Source: Streptomyces sp. NBC_00237 (lineage in GTDB: Bacteria; Actinomycetota; Actinomycetes; Streptomycetales; Streptomycetaceae). Taken from it: DNA of 64,000 nt. The first letter of the stretch is position 1. Each line of letters opens with the position of its first letter. The stretch spans positions 1,234,501 through 1,298,500 of the forward strand of contig NZ_JAPEMT010000001.1 of the NCBI RefSeq assembly GCF_026342435.1, read 5' to 3'. Below, one piece after another: positions 26,206 through 34,759 of the stretch. The notes below the pieces were generated by a model. That model searched no databases. It saw nothing but the letters and a program-made list of their open reading frames with translations, and was not told the DNA's origin. The position numbers and the translations under genes are program-made.

Positions 26206-27483
26206 ATGGGCGAGAAGCATGTGGCGCGCGATGTGAGTGAGGGCCATGAGGTGCGTGTCGGCAAGGAACCCGAAAAGGTACTGAGCCGCCGGGGGCTGGG
26301 CGTTCTCGCCGGTGTGGGCCTCGCGGGGATGGTCCTGCCGGGCAGCGCCTCCGCGGAATCGAGTGCTCCGGCCGACCGCTCCGCCGTGCTGCCGACTGCT
26401 GGGCCGCCTACTGCCTGGTCGGCGGCCGCCGCGCTGCGGACCGCGTACCTCGGTACGTACACCAGTCAGCCCGGCGGCGGTACTGGCATCGGCCTCGCCG
26501 CCTACCGTCCGGGACGCGGCGAGCTCGCCTTGACCGGCGGGCTCGACGGGGTCGCGAATCCGTCCTACCTCGCCCTCGCCCCCGACCGACGCACCTTGTA
26601 CACGGTCAACGAGCAGGCCGAAGGGGCCGTCACCGCGGTCCGGATCGGTGCCGGAAGGCCACCCGAGGTCCTGGGCAGCAGGACGACGGGCGGGGCCGAC
26701 CCGTGTCATCTGTCGGTGCACTCGGGCGGAAGGTTCCTGCTGAGTGCCCACTACACGAGCGGCAGCCTCGCCGTGCACCCCCTCGGGCGGGACGGAAACC
26801 TGGGCGAGACCAGTGACCTTGTGCGGCACGAGGGTGCGGGGCCCGACCCGCAGCGCCAGGAAGGCCCGCACGCGCATCAGGTGGTCACCGATCCGTCCGG
26901 CCGGCACGTGCTGGCCGTCGACCTCGGGACCGATTCCGTGTACACGTACCGGCTCGATGAGCGGAAGGGCACGCTCCGAGCGTGCGGACGGGCCACCACA
27001 CGGCCCGGCGCGGGCCCACGGCACCTGGTCTTCCACCCGGCGGGGAAATACGCGTACCTCGTCAACGAACTCGACAGCACCCTCGTGGTCTGTGCGTACG
27101 ACTCGCGCACCGGAACGCTCTCGCCGGGGAAGCCGCAGCCGACGCTTCCCCCCGGGACCGCTCTCGACGAGCGCAACTACCCGGCCGCAGTGATCATTTC
27201 CCCGGACGGCCGCTTCGTCTACGTGTCGAACCGGGGCCACGACAGCATCGCCGCGTTCGCCGTACGCCGTGAAGGTGCCGAGCTGCGCCTCGCTTCGGTG
27301 ACGCCTTCCGGCGGTTCGTATCCGAGGCATATCGCGCTCGACCCGTCGGGGCGCCTGCTGTTCGCTTCCAATCAGAAGTCGGGACGGGTGACGACCTTCC
27401 GGATGGATCGCCGGACGGGGCGGCCGAGTTCGGTCGGAACGCCACTGGAATTCCCTGTTCCGGTGTGCGTATTTCCCCTCTGA
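26206..27483 (+). CDS. Tat-exported beta-propeller protein, lactonase family
   Basis: 425 residues. A twin-arginine signal (R28-R29 in SRRGLGVLAGVG) is followed by a hydrophobic stretch and a likely cleavage after GSASA. The mature part has repeated seven-bladed propeller motifs (PSYLALAPDRRTLYTVNE, GPHAHQVVTDPSGRHVLAVD, GPRHLVFHPAGKYAYLVNE, ISPDGRFVYVSNRGHDSI, PRHIALDPSGRLLFASNQ) of the 6-phosphogluconolactonase-like Lactonase family. Export argues against a cytosolic pentose-phosphate role, so the substrate is unknown. The ATG at 26206 has GAGGG 5 nt upstream; in-frame extension to 26041 is unlikely. Confidence 0.87.
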   Translation: MGEKHVARDVSEGHEVRVGKEPEKVLSRRGLGVLAGVGLAGMVLPGSASAESSAPADRSAVLPTAGPPTAWSAAAALRTAYLGTYTSQPGGGTGIGLAAYRPGRGELALTGGLDGVANPSYLALAPDRRTLYTVNEQAEGAVTAVRIGAGRPPEVLGSRTTGGADPCHLSVHSGGRFLLSAHYTSGSLAVHPLGRDGNLGETSDLVRHEGAGPDPQRQEGPHAHQVVTDPSGRHVLAVDLGTDSVYTYRLDERKGTLRACGRATTRPGAGPRHLVFHPAGKYAYLVNELDSTLVVCAYDSRTGTLSPGKPQPTLPPGTALDERNYPAAVIISPDGRFVYVSNRGHDSIAAFAVRREGAELRLASVTPSGGSYPRHIALDPSGRLLFASNQKSGRVTTFRMDRRTGRPSSVGTPLEFPVPVCVFPL

Positions 27484-27529
27484 GCAGGGGTTTTGGGGTT
27501 CGCGCGGCCGATTGTCAGTGGCTGGGTCT

Positions 27530-27570
27530 AGTCTTTTTCGTACGCACAGATCATGCGTACGGAAAGGACT
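27530..27570. terminator. 17-bp hairpin between the lactonase-like gene and tRNA-Cys
   Basis: 27530-27546 pairs with 27554-27570 over 17 bp (two G-U pairs) with a 7-nt loop; the centre is CGTACGCA/TGCGTACG. It lies 47 nt after the upstream stop and about 96 nt past the 3' end of the oppositely oriented tRNA. It is probably a bidirectional terminator, but there is no T-run after the stem on either strand. Confidence 0.6.
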
Positions 27571-27665
27571 GGAGGTGATGCGGGACGCGCCGCGAAAGAG
27601 GCCCGGCGGCCATGCCGCGTACGGGAATCGGAACGTTCGCGCAAGCGTACGCGCAGACGAAGAAG

Positions 27666-27737
27666 AGGCCGTGATCGGAATTGAACCGACGTAACTCGCT
27701 TTGCAGGCGAGCCCCTGAGCCACTCGGGCACACGGCC
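27666..27737 (-). tRNA. tRNA-Cys (anticodon GCA)
   Basis: On the minus strand the acceptor stem GGCCGTG pairs with CACGGCC, with discriminator T, the identity base for tRNA-Cys. The anticodon stem CTCGC/GCGAG encloses the loop CTGCAAA with anticodon GCA. The T-arm contains GTTCAAT. 72 nt; no CCA is encoded. Confidence 0.93.
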
Positions 27738-27920
27738 GTGTGCGGGACAGGCTCAGGGGAGACCAACGTCGTACGTGCTGTTGTGCTTTCTGCTCCCCAG
27801 CGAGCTTGTTCCTTGGCAACTCCAGAACAGTAGAACGGAATGGGTAATCCCCTCAAGGGAATCCGGCGCGGTGCAATACGACTGCCATGCTCCGTTCACA
27901 GAGCGCTGTCCGGTGAGGTG

Positions 27921-28784
27921 TCACAGCGCTCCGAGGAACGAGGCCACCGCCGCCCGGAAGAGGTCCGGGTCGTCGACCCAGGGGTAATGGCCCACACCGG
28001 TGAGCCGCCGCCATTCGCCACGGGTGAAGGAGTCCGCGACGGCGGCTCCCGCTCGTACGCCTGTGACCGTGTCCAGTTCACCCGTCACCACGAGGACCGG
28101 ACAGGACACCTCTCGCAGGTTCTTCAGGACGGCCAGTCGGGCCAGGTCGTCGACGCCCTGGGCGAATCCGGCCCGAGGCACCGGGTTCAGCTGCCCGGAC
28201 TCGGCTCCCGCATGGACGCGCTGCGGGGTCTCCCAGCGTGCGTAGGCCGCCGGAGCGGCGCGGGCGAGCAGCGCACTGGTCTCCTCGGGGTCGGCGGCCG
28301 TGGCGAGTTCCCGTAGGGCGGCCGAGGCGTCGGACCACCACGGTTCGGCGCTGCGGGACTCGAAGACGTCCCGGGTGTCGTCGGGAAGGTCGCCCCGTGC
28401 ACCCTGGAGGCGGCCTTCGGGGCAGACGAGGACGAGATGACTCAGCCGGTCCGGGTAGGCGGCCGCGTACGACTGGGCGGTGGCCGCCCCCGCGTCGTGG
28501 GCGAGCAGGGCGAAGCGCTCCAGGCCGAGGTGGACGCGCAGGTACTCGAGGTCCTGGGCCAGCGCGGGAAAGGCATAGCGGTCGGGGTCGGAAGCGGGCG
28601 GGGAGTGGCCGGTGCCGCGGGAGTCGGGGACCACGAGGCGGTAGTCGCGGTCGAGGCCGCCGAGAGAGCCGAGGTAGGAGGCGTCCCGGGCGGGGCCGCC
28701 CGCCAGGCACACGAGAGGGGCACGGGAGGGGCCCAGCGCCCGGTAGGCGAGGGCGGCGTCGTCGTACGAGCGGTAGTAGGGCAT
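27921..28784 (-). CDS. Alpha/beta-fold hydrolase (prolyl-aminopeptidase-like) with Asp at the nucleophile position
   Basis: 287 residues from ATG 28784; starts at 28811 or 28883 are also open. An oxyanion-hole-like segment CLAGGPARDASYL and the conserved DSRGTGHS resemble prolyl iminopeptidases. The nucleophile elbow reads LLAHDAGAAT, with D97 (codon GAC) where Ser is expected. Asp nucleophiles occur in dehalogenases and epoxide hydrolases of the same fold. Candidate acid (VTGELDTVTG) and base (GVGHYPWVDDP) are present. The substrate is unknown. It is divergent from the MFS gene at 28913. Confidence 0.82.
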   Translation of the reverse strand: MPYYRSYDDAALAYRALGPSRAPLVCLAGGPARDASYLGSLGGLDRDYRLVVPDSRGTGHSPPASDPDRYAFPALAQDLEYLRVHLGLERFALLAHDAGAATAQSYAAAYPDRLSHLVLVCPEGRLQGARGDLPDDTRDVFESRSAEPWWSDASAALRELATAADPEETSALLARAAPAAYARWETPQRVHAGAESGQLNPVPRAGFAQGVDDLARLAVLKNLREVSCPVLVVTGELDTVTGVRAGAAVADSFTRGEWRRLTGVGHYPWVDDPDLFRAAVASFLGAL

Positions 28785-28912
28785 GCAGATACGCCTGCCC
28801 CGGACCGGCATCGGCACCGGTTTCACGGTGCACCGGTCGTACGACCAAGGGCGGAGATCGGTACCGACCGAGGACAGGGGCACATGCCGGAAACGGCCCT
28901 TACTCTGAGGCT

Positions 28913-30538
28913 ATGACCGCGCTGGGGCCCCGCGACGCCGATGTCGCTCCGACCGACAGTTCCGACGATTCGCCGACCGGCATAGCCACCGGGGGACCCG
29001 GCTCCGCCACGAAGCCCGACGAGGCGACCCCCGAAGTGTCCGCCGACCCGTCCGACGAGGTAGTGGGCGCTTCGCCCTCCGCGCAGTCGCCCACTCGGTC
29101 CGCCACGCAGCCCTCCCCGGAGTCCGCCACGCAACCCTCCGCGCCGGAGGGTGTGCTGGGCAGGGCGCACCGGTCGTTGAGCATCGGCATCGTGTCCGTC
29201 GTCCTGCTCATCGCCTTCGAAGCGACGGCCGTCGGTACGGCGATGCCGGTCGCCGCCCGCGAACTGCACGGCATTCCCCTCTACGCCTTCGCGTTCTCGG
29301 CGTACTTCACCACCAGCCTCTTCGCGATGGTGCTGTCCGGTCAGTGGGCCGACCGGCGGGGCCCTCTCGCACCCCTGACCACGGGCATCGTGGCGTTCGC
29401 CGTAGGGCTCCTGCTGTCCGGCACGGCACAGACGATGCTGCTGTTTATCCTGGGCCGGGCCGTCCAGGGGCTCGGCGGCGGGCTGGTGATCGTCGCCCTG
29501 TACGTGGTGATCAGCCGGGCCTACCCCGAGCGGTTGCGCCCCGCGATTCTGGCCGCGTTCGCCGCGAGCTGGGTGATCCCCTCGGTCGTGGGGCCGCTCG
29601 CCTCCGGAGCGATCACGGAGAACCTCGGCTGGCGCTGGGTGTTCATCGGCATTCCGGCCCTGGTGGTCTTCCCACTGGCACTGGCCCTCCCGGCGATCCG
29701 GCGGATGGCCGCCGGGCCCGCCGATCCCGAGGCACCGGTTCCTCCCTTCGACCGGCAGCAGATCAGGCTGGCGCTGGGCATCTCACTGGGCGCCGGGCTG
29801 CTCCAGTACGCGGGCCAGGACCTGCGCTGGCTGTCGCTGCTCCCCGGCGTGGTGGGTGCGGCGCTGCTGGTTCCCGCGGTGCTCGGGCTGCTCCCCAGGG
29901 GGACGTACCGGGCGGCGCGCGGGCTGCCGTCGGTGGTGCTGCTGCGCGGTGTGGCGGCGGGCTCGTTCATCGCGGCGGAGTCGTTCGTGCCGCTGATGCT
30001 GGTCACCGAGCGGGGGCTGTCGCCCACGATGGCCGGGCTGTCGCTGGCGGTCGGCGGAGCGACCTGGGCGTTCGGGTCGTTCGTGCAGTCGCGGCCACGC
30101 ATGGAGCCCTACCGGGAGCGCCTTGTCTCGTTCGGCATGGTGCTCGTCGCGGCGGCTATCGCGGTCGTGCCGACGGTGCTGATCCCGTCCGTGCCGGTGT
30201 GGGTGGTCGGTGTCGCATGGGGCTTCGGCTGCTTCGGGATGGGCATGGTCATCGCCTCGACAAGTGTCCTGCTGCTGAAGCTCTCCGCCCCCGAGGAAGC
30301 GGGCAGCAACTCCGCCGCCCTCCAGATCTCCGACGGCCTCTCCAACGTGATGTTGCTGGCGGTCGGCGGAGCGGTCTTCGCGGCACTCGGCGGGGGCTCG
30401 GTCGCGGCCCACTCCACGGTCGCCGGTGCGGCAGGGGGCTCCCACCCGACGGCGTTCGCCGCGGTGTTCCTGCCGATGGCGTGCGTGGCGCTGGTGGGGG
30501 CGTGGGTGGCGACGCGGCTGCGCGAGCGGGAGGCGTAG
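28913..30538 (+). CDS. MFS efflux transporter with disordered N-terminus
   Basis: 541 residues. Residues 1-85 are low complexity (Asp/Ser/Thr/Pro, repeats of SATQPS). Transport domain motifs follow: IGIVSVVLLIAFEATAVGTA, the motif-A loop GQWADRRGPL, GRAVQGLGGGLVIVALYVVI and SWVIPSVVGPLASG. The layout fits a drug/H+ antiporter. The ATG at 28913 has GAGG just upstream; the longer open frame to 28238 overlaps the divergent hydrolase and is rejected. The substrate is unknown. Confidence 0.9.
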   Translation: MTALGPRDADVAPTDSSDDSPTGIATGGPGSATKPDEATPEVSADPSDEVVGASPSAQSPTRSATQPSPESATQPSAPEGVLGRAHRSLSIGIVSVVLLIAFEATAVGTAMPVAARELHGIPLYAFAFSAYFTTSLFAMVLSGQWADRRGPLAPLTTGIVAFAVGLLLSGTAQTMLLFILGRAVQGLGGGLVIVALYVVISRAYPERLRPAILAAFAASWVIPSVVGPLASGAITENLGWRWVFIGIPALVVFPLALALPAIRRMAAGPADPEAPVPPFDRQQIRLALGISLGAGLLQYAGQDLRWLSLLPGVVGAALLVPAVLGLLPRGTYRAARGLPSVVLLRGVAAGSFIAAESFVPLMLVTERGLSPTMAGLSLAVGGATWAFGSFVQSRPRMEPYRERLVSFGMVLVAAAIAVVPTVLIPSVPVWVVGVAWGFGCFGMGMVIASTSVLLLKLSAPEEAGSNSAALQISDGLSNVMLLAVGGAVFAALGGGSVAAHSTVAGAAGGSHPTAFAAVFLPMACVALVGAWVATRLREREA

Positions 30539-30550
30539 GGCCCTGGCGAG

Positions 30551-30608
30551 GCACAGACCGGTCCGGCAGGCACAGCAGGTCGGGCAAGCACAGACCGGTC
30601 CGGCAGGC
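30551..30608. repeat. 21-nt direct repeat in the 380-nt spacer after the MFS gene
   Basis: Identical 21-nt copies (starting GCACAGACCGGTCCGG) lie at 30551-30571 and 30588-30608. The remainder of 30539-30918 has no gene; it should contain the helicase promoter. Confidence 0.8.
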
Positions 30609-30918
30609 GCGGAGGGCCTGGCTGGGCCGGTGCTCCGCAGGGGCGGAGGGGCAGGGCGGTGGCGTCGAGATCGGGCTGGTGATGGCGTCGCGTCCGGGCT
30701 GGCGAGGGATCTCGTGGAGATCGGGCGGCGGCACCAGGAGCCGCCGGTGAACGCCGTGGGGGCTGTGAGCTGAGTCCCACACGGGGGCCGGTCGGACGCG
30801 CTCGACGCGCGTTGTGGGTGGAGCGCCGGTAAGGTGGCCCGGTTGTCGTACGGGCGTCGGGGGCTACCCGGTCAGCCTCGCGACAGCTGCCACGTACCCG
30901 ACGCTGCGACCGGAGACC

Positions 30919-32700
30919 GTGACTACTACCGCCTCCCACCACCTCTCACCCGCCTTTCCCGGCCGTGCTCCCTGGGGCACCGCCAACAAGCTGCGAGCCT
31001 GGCAGCAGGGGGCGCTGGAGAAGTACATCCAGGACCAGCCCCGCGACTTCCTCGCGGTGGCGACCCCCGGCGCCGGAAAGACGACCTTCGCGCTGACGCT
31101 CGCCTCGTGGCTGCTGCATCACCACGTGGTGCAGCAGATCACGGTGGTCGCCCCGACCGAACATCTGAAGAAGCAGTGGGCGGAGGCCGCCGCCCGGATA
31201 GGCATCAAACTCGACCCGGAGTACAGCGCGGGCCCGCTGAGCAAGGAGTACCACGGCGTCGCCGTGACGTACGCCGGTGTGGGTGTGCGGCCGATGCTGC
31301 ACCGCAACCGGTGCGAACAGCGCAAGACGCTGGTGATTCTGGACGAGATCCACCACGCCGGTGACTCCAAGTCGTGGGGCGAGGCGTGCCAGGAGGCGTT
31401 CGATCCGGCGACGCGCAGGCTCGCCCTGACCGGAACGCCCTTCCGGTCGGACACCAACCCGATTCCCTTCGTGGCGTACGAGGAGGGGAACGACGGGATC
31501 CGGCGGTCGTCGGCCGACTACACCTACGGCTACGGGAACGCGCTTGCGGACGGTGTCGTCCGGCCCGTGATCTTCCTCAGCTACAGCGGCAACATGCGGT
31601 GGCGGACCAAGGCGGGCGACGAGATCGCGGCGCGGCTCGGCGAGCCGATGACCAAGGACGCGATCGGCCAGGCGTGGCGGACGGCCCTCGCGCCGACGGG
31701 GGAGTGGATCCCCAACGTGCTCGCTGCGGCGGACAAGCGGCTGACCGAGGTCAGGAAGGGCATTCCCGACGCGGGTGGGCTGGTGATCGCCACCGATCAG
31801 GACTCGGCGCGGGAGTACGCCAAGATCCTGAAGAAGGTCACGGGGGACAAGCCCACCGTGGTCCTCTCCGACGAGAAGGCGGCGTCGAAGAAGATCGACC
31901 AGTTCAGCGCCGACGAGTCCCGCTGGATGGTGGCGGTGCGCATGGTGTCGGAGGGCGTCGACGTGCCGCGCCTCGCCGTCGGGGTGTACGCGACGACCAT
32001 CTCGACGCCGCTGTTCTTCGCGCAGGCCGTGGGGCGTTTCGTGCGATCGAGGCGCAGGGGCGAGACGGCCTCGGTGTTCGTGCCGACGATCCCGATGCTG
32101 CTCGACTTCGCGAACGAGATGGAGGTCGAGCGCGACCACGTCCTCGACAAGCCGAAGAGCGGCAACGAGGAGGAGAACCCCTTCTCGGAGGAGGACAAGC
32201 TCCTCGCCGACGCGGAGCGGCTGGAGGACGAGGAGACCGAGGACCAGCTGCCGTTCGAGGCGCTGGAGTCCGACGCGGTCTTCGACCGGGTGCTCTACGA
32301 CGGGGCCGAGTTCGGGATGCAGGCGCACCCGGGGAGTGAAGAGGAGCAGGACTACCTCGGGATTCCCGGACTGCTGGAGCCGGATCAGGTTCAGTTGCTG
32401 CTCCAGAAGCGGCAGACGCGGCAGATCGCGCACAGTCGGCAGAAGCCCGCGGCCGAGGCCGACCTGTTGGAGAAGGCCGCCGAGGCCAGGCCGGTCGTCA
32501 CCCACAAGCAGCTGCTGGAGCTGCGGAAGTCCCTGAACACGATGGTCGGGGCGTACGTCCATCAGAGCGGCAAGCCGCACGGTGTCATCCACACCGAACT
32601 GCGCAGGGTCTGCGGCGGCCCGCCGAGCGCGGAGGCGACGGCCGGGCAGCTCAAGGAGCGGATCAAGAAGGTTCAGGAGTGGGCCACCCGGATGAGGTGA
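30919..32700 (+). CDS. DEAD/DEAH-box (superfamily 2) helicase
   Basis: 593 residues from GTG 30919 (GGAG just upstream). Motif Q/I is LRAWQQGALEKYI and VATPGAGKTTFALTLASW. Motif II is LVILDEIHHAGD, motif III is LALTGTPFRSDT, motif V is VRMVSEGVDVPRLAVGVYAT and motif VI is QAVGRFVRSRRRGE. An acidic linker (SEEDKLLADAERLEDEETE) leads into a C-terminal helical region. The overall form resembles type I/III restriction-like or RadD-like helicases, and it is single and widely kept in Streptomyces. No nuclease or methylase gene is nearby. The stop is immediately followed by 13-nt tandem units. Confidence 0.88.
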   Translation: MTTTASHHLSPAFPGRAPWGTANKLRAWQQGALEKYIQDQPRDFLAVATPGAGKTTFALTLASWLLHHHVVQQITVVAPTEHLKKQWAEAAARIGIKLDPEYSAGPLSKEYHGVAVTYAGVGVRPMLHRNRCEQRKTLVILDEIHHAGDSKSWGEACQEAFDPATRRLALTGTPFRSDTNPIPFVAYEEGNDGIRRSSADYTYGYGNALADGVVRPVIFLSYSGNMRWRTKAGDEIAARLGEPMTKDAIGQAWRTALAPTGEWIPNVLAAADKRLTEVRKGIPDAGGLVIATDQDSAREYAKILKKVTGDKPTVVLSDEKAASKKIDQFSADESRWMVAVRMVSEGVDVPRLAVGVYATTISTPLFFAQAVGRFVRSRRRGETASVFVPTIPMLLDFANEMEVERDHVLDKPKSGNEEENPFSEEDKLLADAERLEDEETEDQLPFEALESDAVFDRVLYDGAEFGMQAHPGSEEEQDYLGIPGLLEPDQVQLLLQKRQTRQIAHSRQKPAAEADLLEKAAEARPVVTHKQLLELRKSLNTMVGAYVHQSGKPHGVIHTELRRVCGGPPSAEATAGQLKERIKKVQEWATRMR

Positions 32701-32803
32701 GCCCGGACGGGCCGCCCGGACGGGCCGCCCGGGTGAGGGCGGCCCGGAGACGGCCCCGGGAACGACCGAGGGCGGGATCCGGGTGTGCTCCGGGTCCCGC
32801 CCT
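32701..32803 (+). terminator. Double hairpin after the helicase gene
   Basis: 13-nt units GCCCGGACGGGCC repeat directly after the stop, ending in a 10-bp hairpin (32721-32730 with 32737-32746). A second 14-bp hairpin with one G-U pair joins 32769-32782 and 32790-32803. The spacer continues to 33228 with no gene; it should hold the IclR promoter. Confidence 0.65.
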
Positions 32804-33228
32804 GCCGTCCCGCGAGGACGGGATCCGGTCCGAGAGTCGGCCCCCACGGTCGGCCCTCGGTACGTCAGTCACAGTATTGCGCTGGTCGGCGCGGGTACAT
32901 GCCCAAAAGTCCCGCCCCTTCGTGACGTTGGTCCCGAAGGGTCTGGGAGTGTCCCCGGCGGGGGGTTCCGGTGGGTTTCGGTGGGTGGTGGGCGGGGTGC
33001 CGGAAGGGTCAACTCCCTTCTCGCGCCCGGATTCTGGACGAGGTCTTCCGCTGAGCGGAGTGGATCGCTACCTTTCCGGCAACGCAATAACGCCCCGTGG
33101 CAGCGCCGCCTCGGAGCGCAGCCGGTGCCATGGCCTGCCGGCGGCCTCTGCGCGCGTCGTCTACGGGACCGGCGACGAGCTCGATGCGCAGGAGGACCGT
33201 CCGCACTCACCACAGAGGAGTGGGCGTC

Positions 33229-33870
33229 GTGACCGCGGAGACTTCCCAGACGCTCGACAGAGGACTGCGGGTCCTCAAACTGCTCGCCGATACGGACCAC
33301 GGTCTGACGGTCACCGAGTTGTCCAACAAACTCGGCGTCAACCGCACAGTGGTCTACCGGCTGCTCGCCACGCTGGAACAGCACGCACTCGTACGCCGTG
33401 ACCTGGGCGGCCGCGCCCGGGTCGGGCTCGGGGTGCTGCGGCTGGGACGGCAGGTCCACCCCCTGGTGCGGGAGGCGGCGCTTCCCGCGCTCAGGTCCCT
33501 CGCCGAGGACATAGGGGCGACGGCCCACCTCACCCTGGTCGACGGCGCGGAGGCCCTCGCCGTCGCCGTGGTCGAGCCGACCTGGACGGACTACCACGTG
33601 GCCTACCGGGCGGGCTTCCGCCATCCGCTCGACCGGGGGGCCGCGGGCCGGGCGATCCTGGCCGCCCGGCAGAGCCTCCTGACCGAGCCCGGGTACACCC
33701 TGACCCACGGCGAGCTGGAGGCCGGGGCGAGCGGAGCCGCCGCACCGCTGATAGGGGTCACCGGGGTGGAGGGGAGTGTGGGGGTCGTCATGCTCTCCGA
33801 CTCGGTTCCGGAGCGGGTGGGACCCCGGGTGGTCGACGCGGCCCGGGAGGTCGCCGACGCGCTGACGTGA
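33229..33870 (+). CDS. IclR-family transcriptional regulator
   Basis: 213 residues, slightly short for the family (about 250). The winged HTH at the N-terminus is LDRGLRVLKLLADTDHGLTV, TELSNKLGVNRTVVYRLLATL and ALVRRDLGGRARVGLGVLRL. An IclR effector domain follows (LVDGAEALAVAVVEPTW, HPLDRGAAGRAILAA, PLIGVTGVEGSVGVVML), lacking the last helices. The GTG at 33229 has GAGGAG 8 nt upstream. Neighbours give no clear target. Confidence 0.87.
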   Translation: MTAETSQTLDRGLRVLKLLADTDHGLTVTELSNKLGVNRTVVYRLLATLEQHALVRRDLGGRARVGLGVLRLGRQVHPLVREAALPALRSLAEDIGATAHLTLVDGAEALAVAVVEPTWTDYHVAYRAGFRHPLDRGAAGRAILAARQSLLTEPGYTLTHGELEAGASGAAAPLIGVTGVEGSVGVVMLSDSVPERVGPRVVDAAREVADALT

Positions 33871-33949
33871 GGCGAGGTCGGCGACGCGCTGAGGCGGGGC
33901 GTGGCCCGGCAGGGGAGGGGTGTGCGGGGGCGGCCGATAGATTGGGGGC

Positions 33950-34759
33950 GTGCTCCCTCTTCTCTCTCGGCTCTCCCGCAACGGCCGTCTCGCCCTCTGT
34001 GCCCTGCCCGCCGTCGTACTGCTGGGGGTGGCGGCCCTGGCGCCGCTGCCGTTCGCGGTGGCGCAGCCCGGGTCGGCCACCGACGTCCTGGGCAAGGACA
34101 GCAAGGGCCGCCCGGTCATCAGCGTCTCCGGAGTGCCGACCCGGGAGACCGAAGGGAAGCTGCGGATGACGACCATCGTGGCGACCGGCCCCTCCATCGA
34201 CCACCGGGTCGGCGAGCTGGCCGACGCCTGGTTCCGCGACGACCGGGCGGTCATGCCGCACAGCGTGGTCTACCCGGTCGGCGGCGACGACAAGGAGATC
34301 TCCGAGTACAACCAGGGAGAGATGGCCAAGTCGCAGGACAGTGCCGTCTCCGCCGCGCTCGGCTACCTCGGGGACAAGGGGAAGGGCGCCAAGGTCGCCC
34401 TCAATCTCGCCGACGTCGGCGGGCCCAGCGCCGGGCTCCTGTTCACCCTCGGCATCATCGACAAGATCGACGGAAACGGTGCGGGCGGCGACCTCACCGG
34501 CGGCCTCGACGTCGCCGGTACGGGGACCATCGAGGCCGACGGGACCGTCGGGCAGGTCGGTGGCGTCCCGCTGAAGATCAAGGGCGCCAGGGCGGACGGC
34601 TCGACCGTCTTCCTCGTACCGAAGGCCGAGTGCGAGCAGGCGAAGTCCGGCCTGCCGGACGGCATGCGCCTGGTGCCCGTGAGCACCCTCGACGAGGCGG
34701 TGTCCTCGCTCAGGGAGCTGGCGAAGAAGGGCGGGGCGGGGAAGGTTCCGAGCTGCTGA
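33950..34759 (+). CDS. Membrane-anchored Lon-like serine protease (S16, YlbL-like, no PDZ)
   Basis: 269 residues. An N-terminal anchor (LALCALPAVVLLGVAALAPL) precedes an extracytoplasmic Lon-type domain with the Ser-Lys dyad: S160 in VGGPSAGLLFTLGIID and K209 in VGGVPLKIKGA. Actinobacterial YlbL-type proteins usually carry a PDZ domain between anchor and protease. Here that region is only about 100 residues and shows no GLGF-like loop. The GTG start at 33950 has GGGGG upstream. Its 3' end overlaps the convergent MFS gene by 50 nt. Confidence 0.82.
   Translation: MLPLLSRLSRNGRLALCALPAVVLLGVAALAPLPFAVAQPGSATDVLGKDSKGRPVISVSGVPTRETEGKLRMTTIVATGPSIDHRVGELADAWFRDDRAVMPHSVVYPVGGDDKEISEYNQGEMAKSQDSAVSAALGYLGDKGKGAKVALNLADVGGPSAGLLFTLGIIDKIDGNGAGGDLTGGLDVAGTGTIEADGTVGQVGGVPLKIKGARADGSTVFLVPKAECEQAKSGLPDGMRLVPVSTLDEAVSSLRELAKKGGAGKVPSC

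Noticed and set aside
26206..27483. Cytosolic 6-phosphogluconolactonase (pgl)
   Set aside because: A clear twin-arginine signal peptide indicates export, which does not fit the pentose-phosphate pathway enzyme.
27586..27694. Small protein gene running into tRNA-Cys
   Set aside because: The frame ends inside the tRNA on the opposite strand and the encoded peptide has no conserved character; SD spacing is poor.
28238..28912. Long N-terminal extension of the MFS transporter
   Set aside because: Open frame only because it is antisense to the hydrolase gene; Arg/Gly-rich with no membrane or domain features.
30919..32700. Helicase as part of a phage-defence or restriction system
   Set aside because: No nuclease, methylase, or other defence gene lies within the flanking 5 kb; neighbours are ordinary transporters and regulators.
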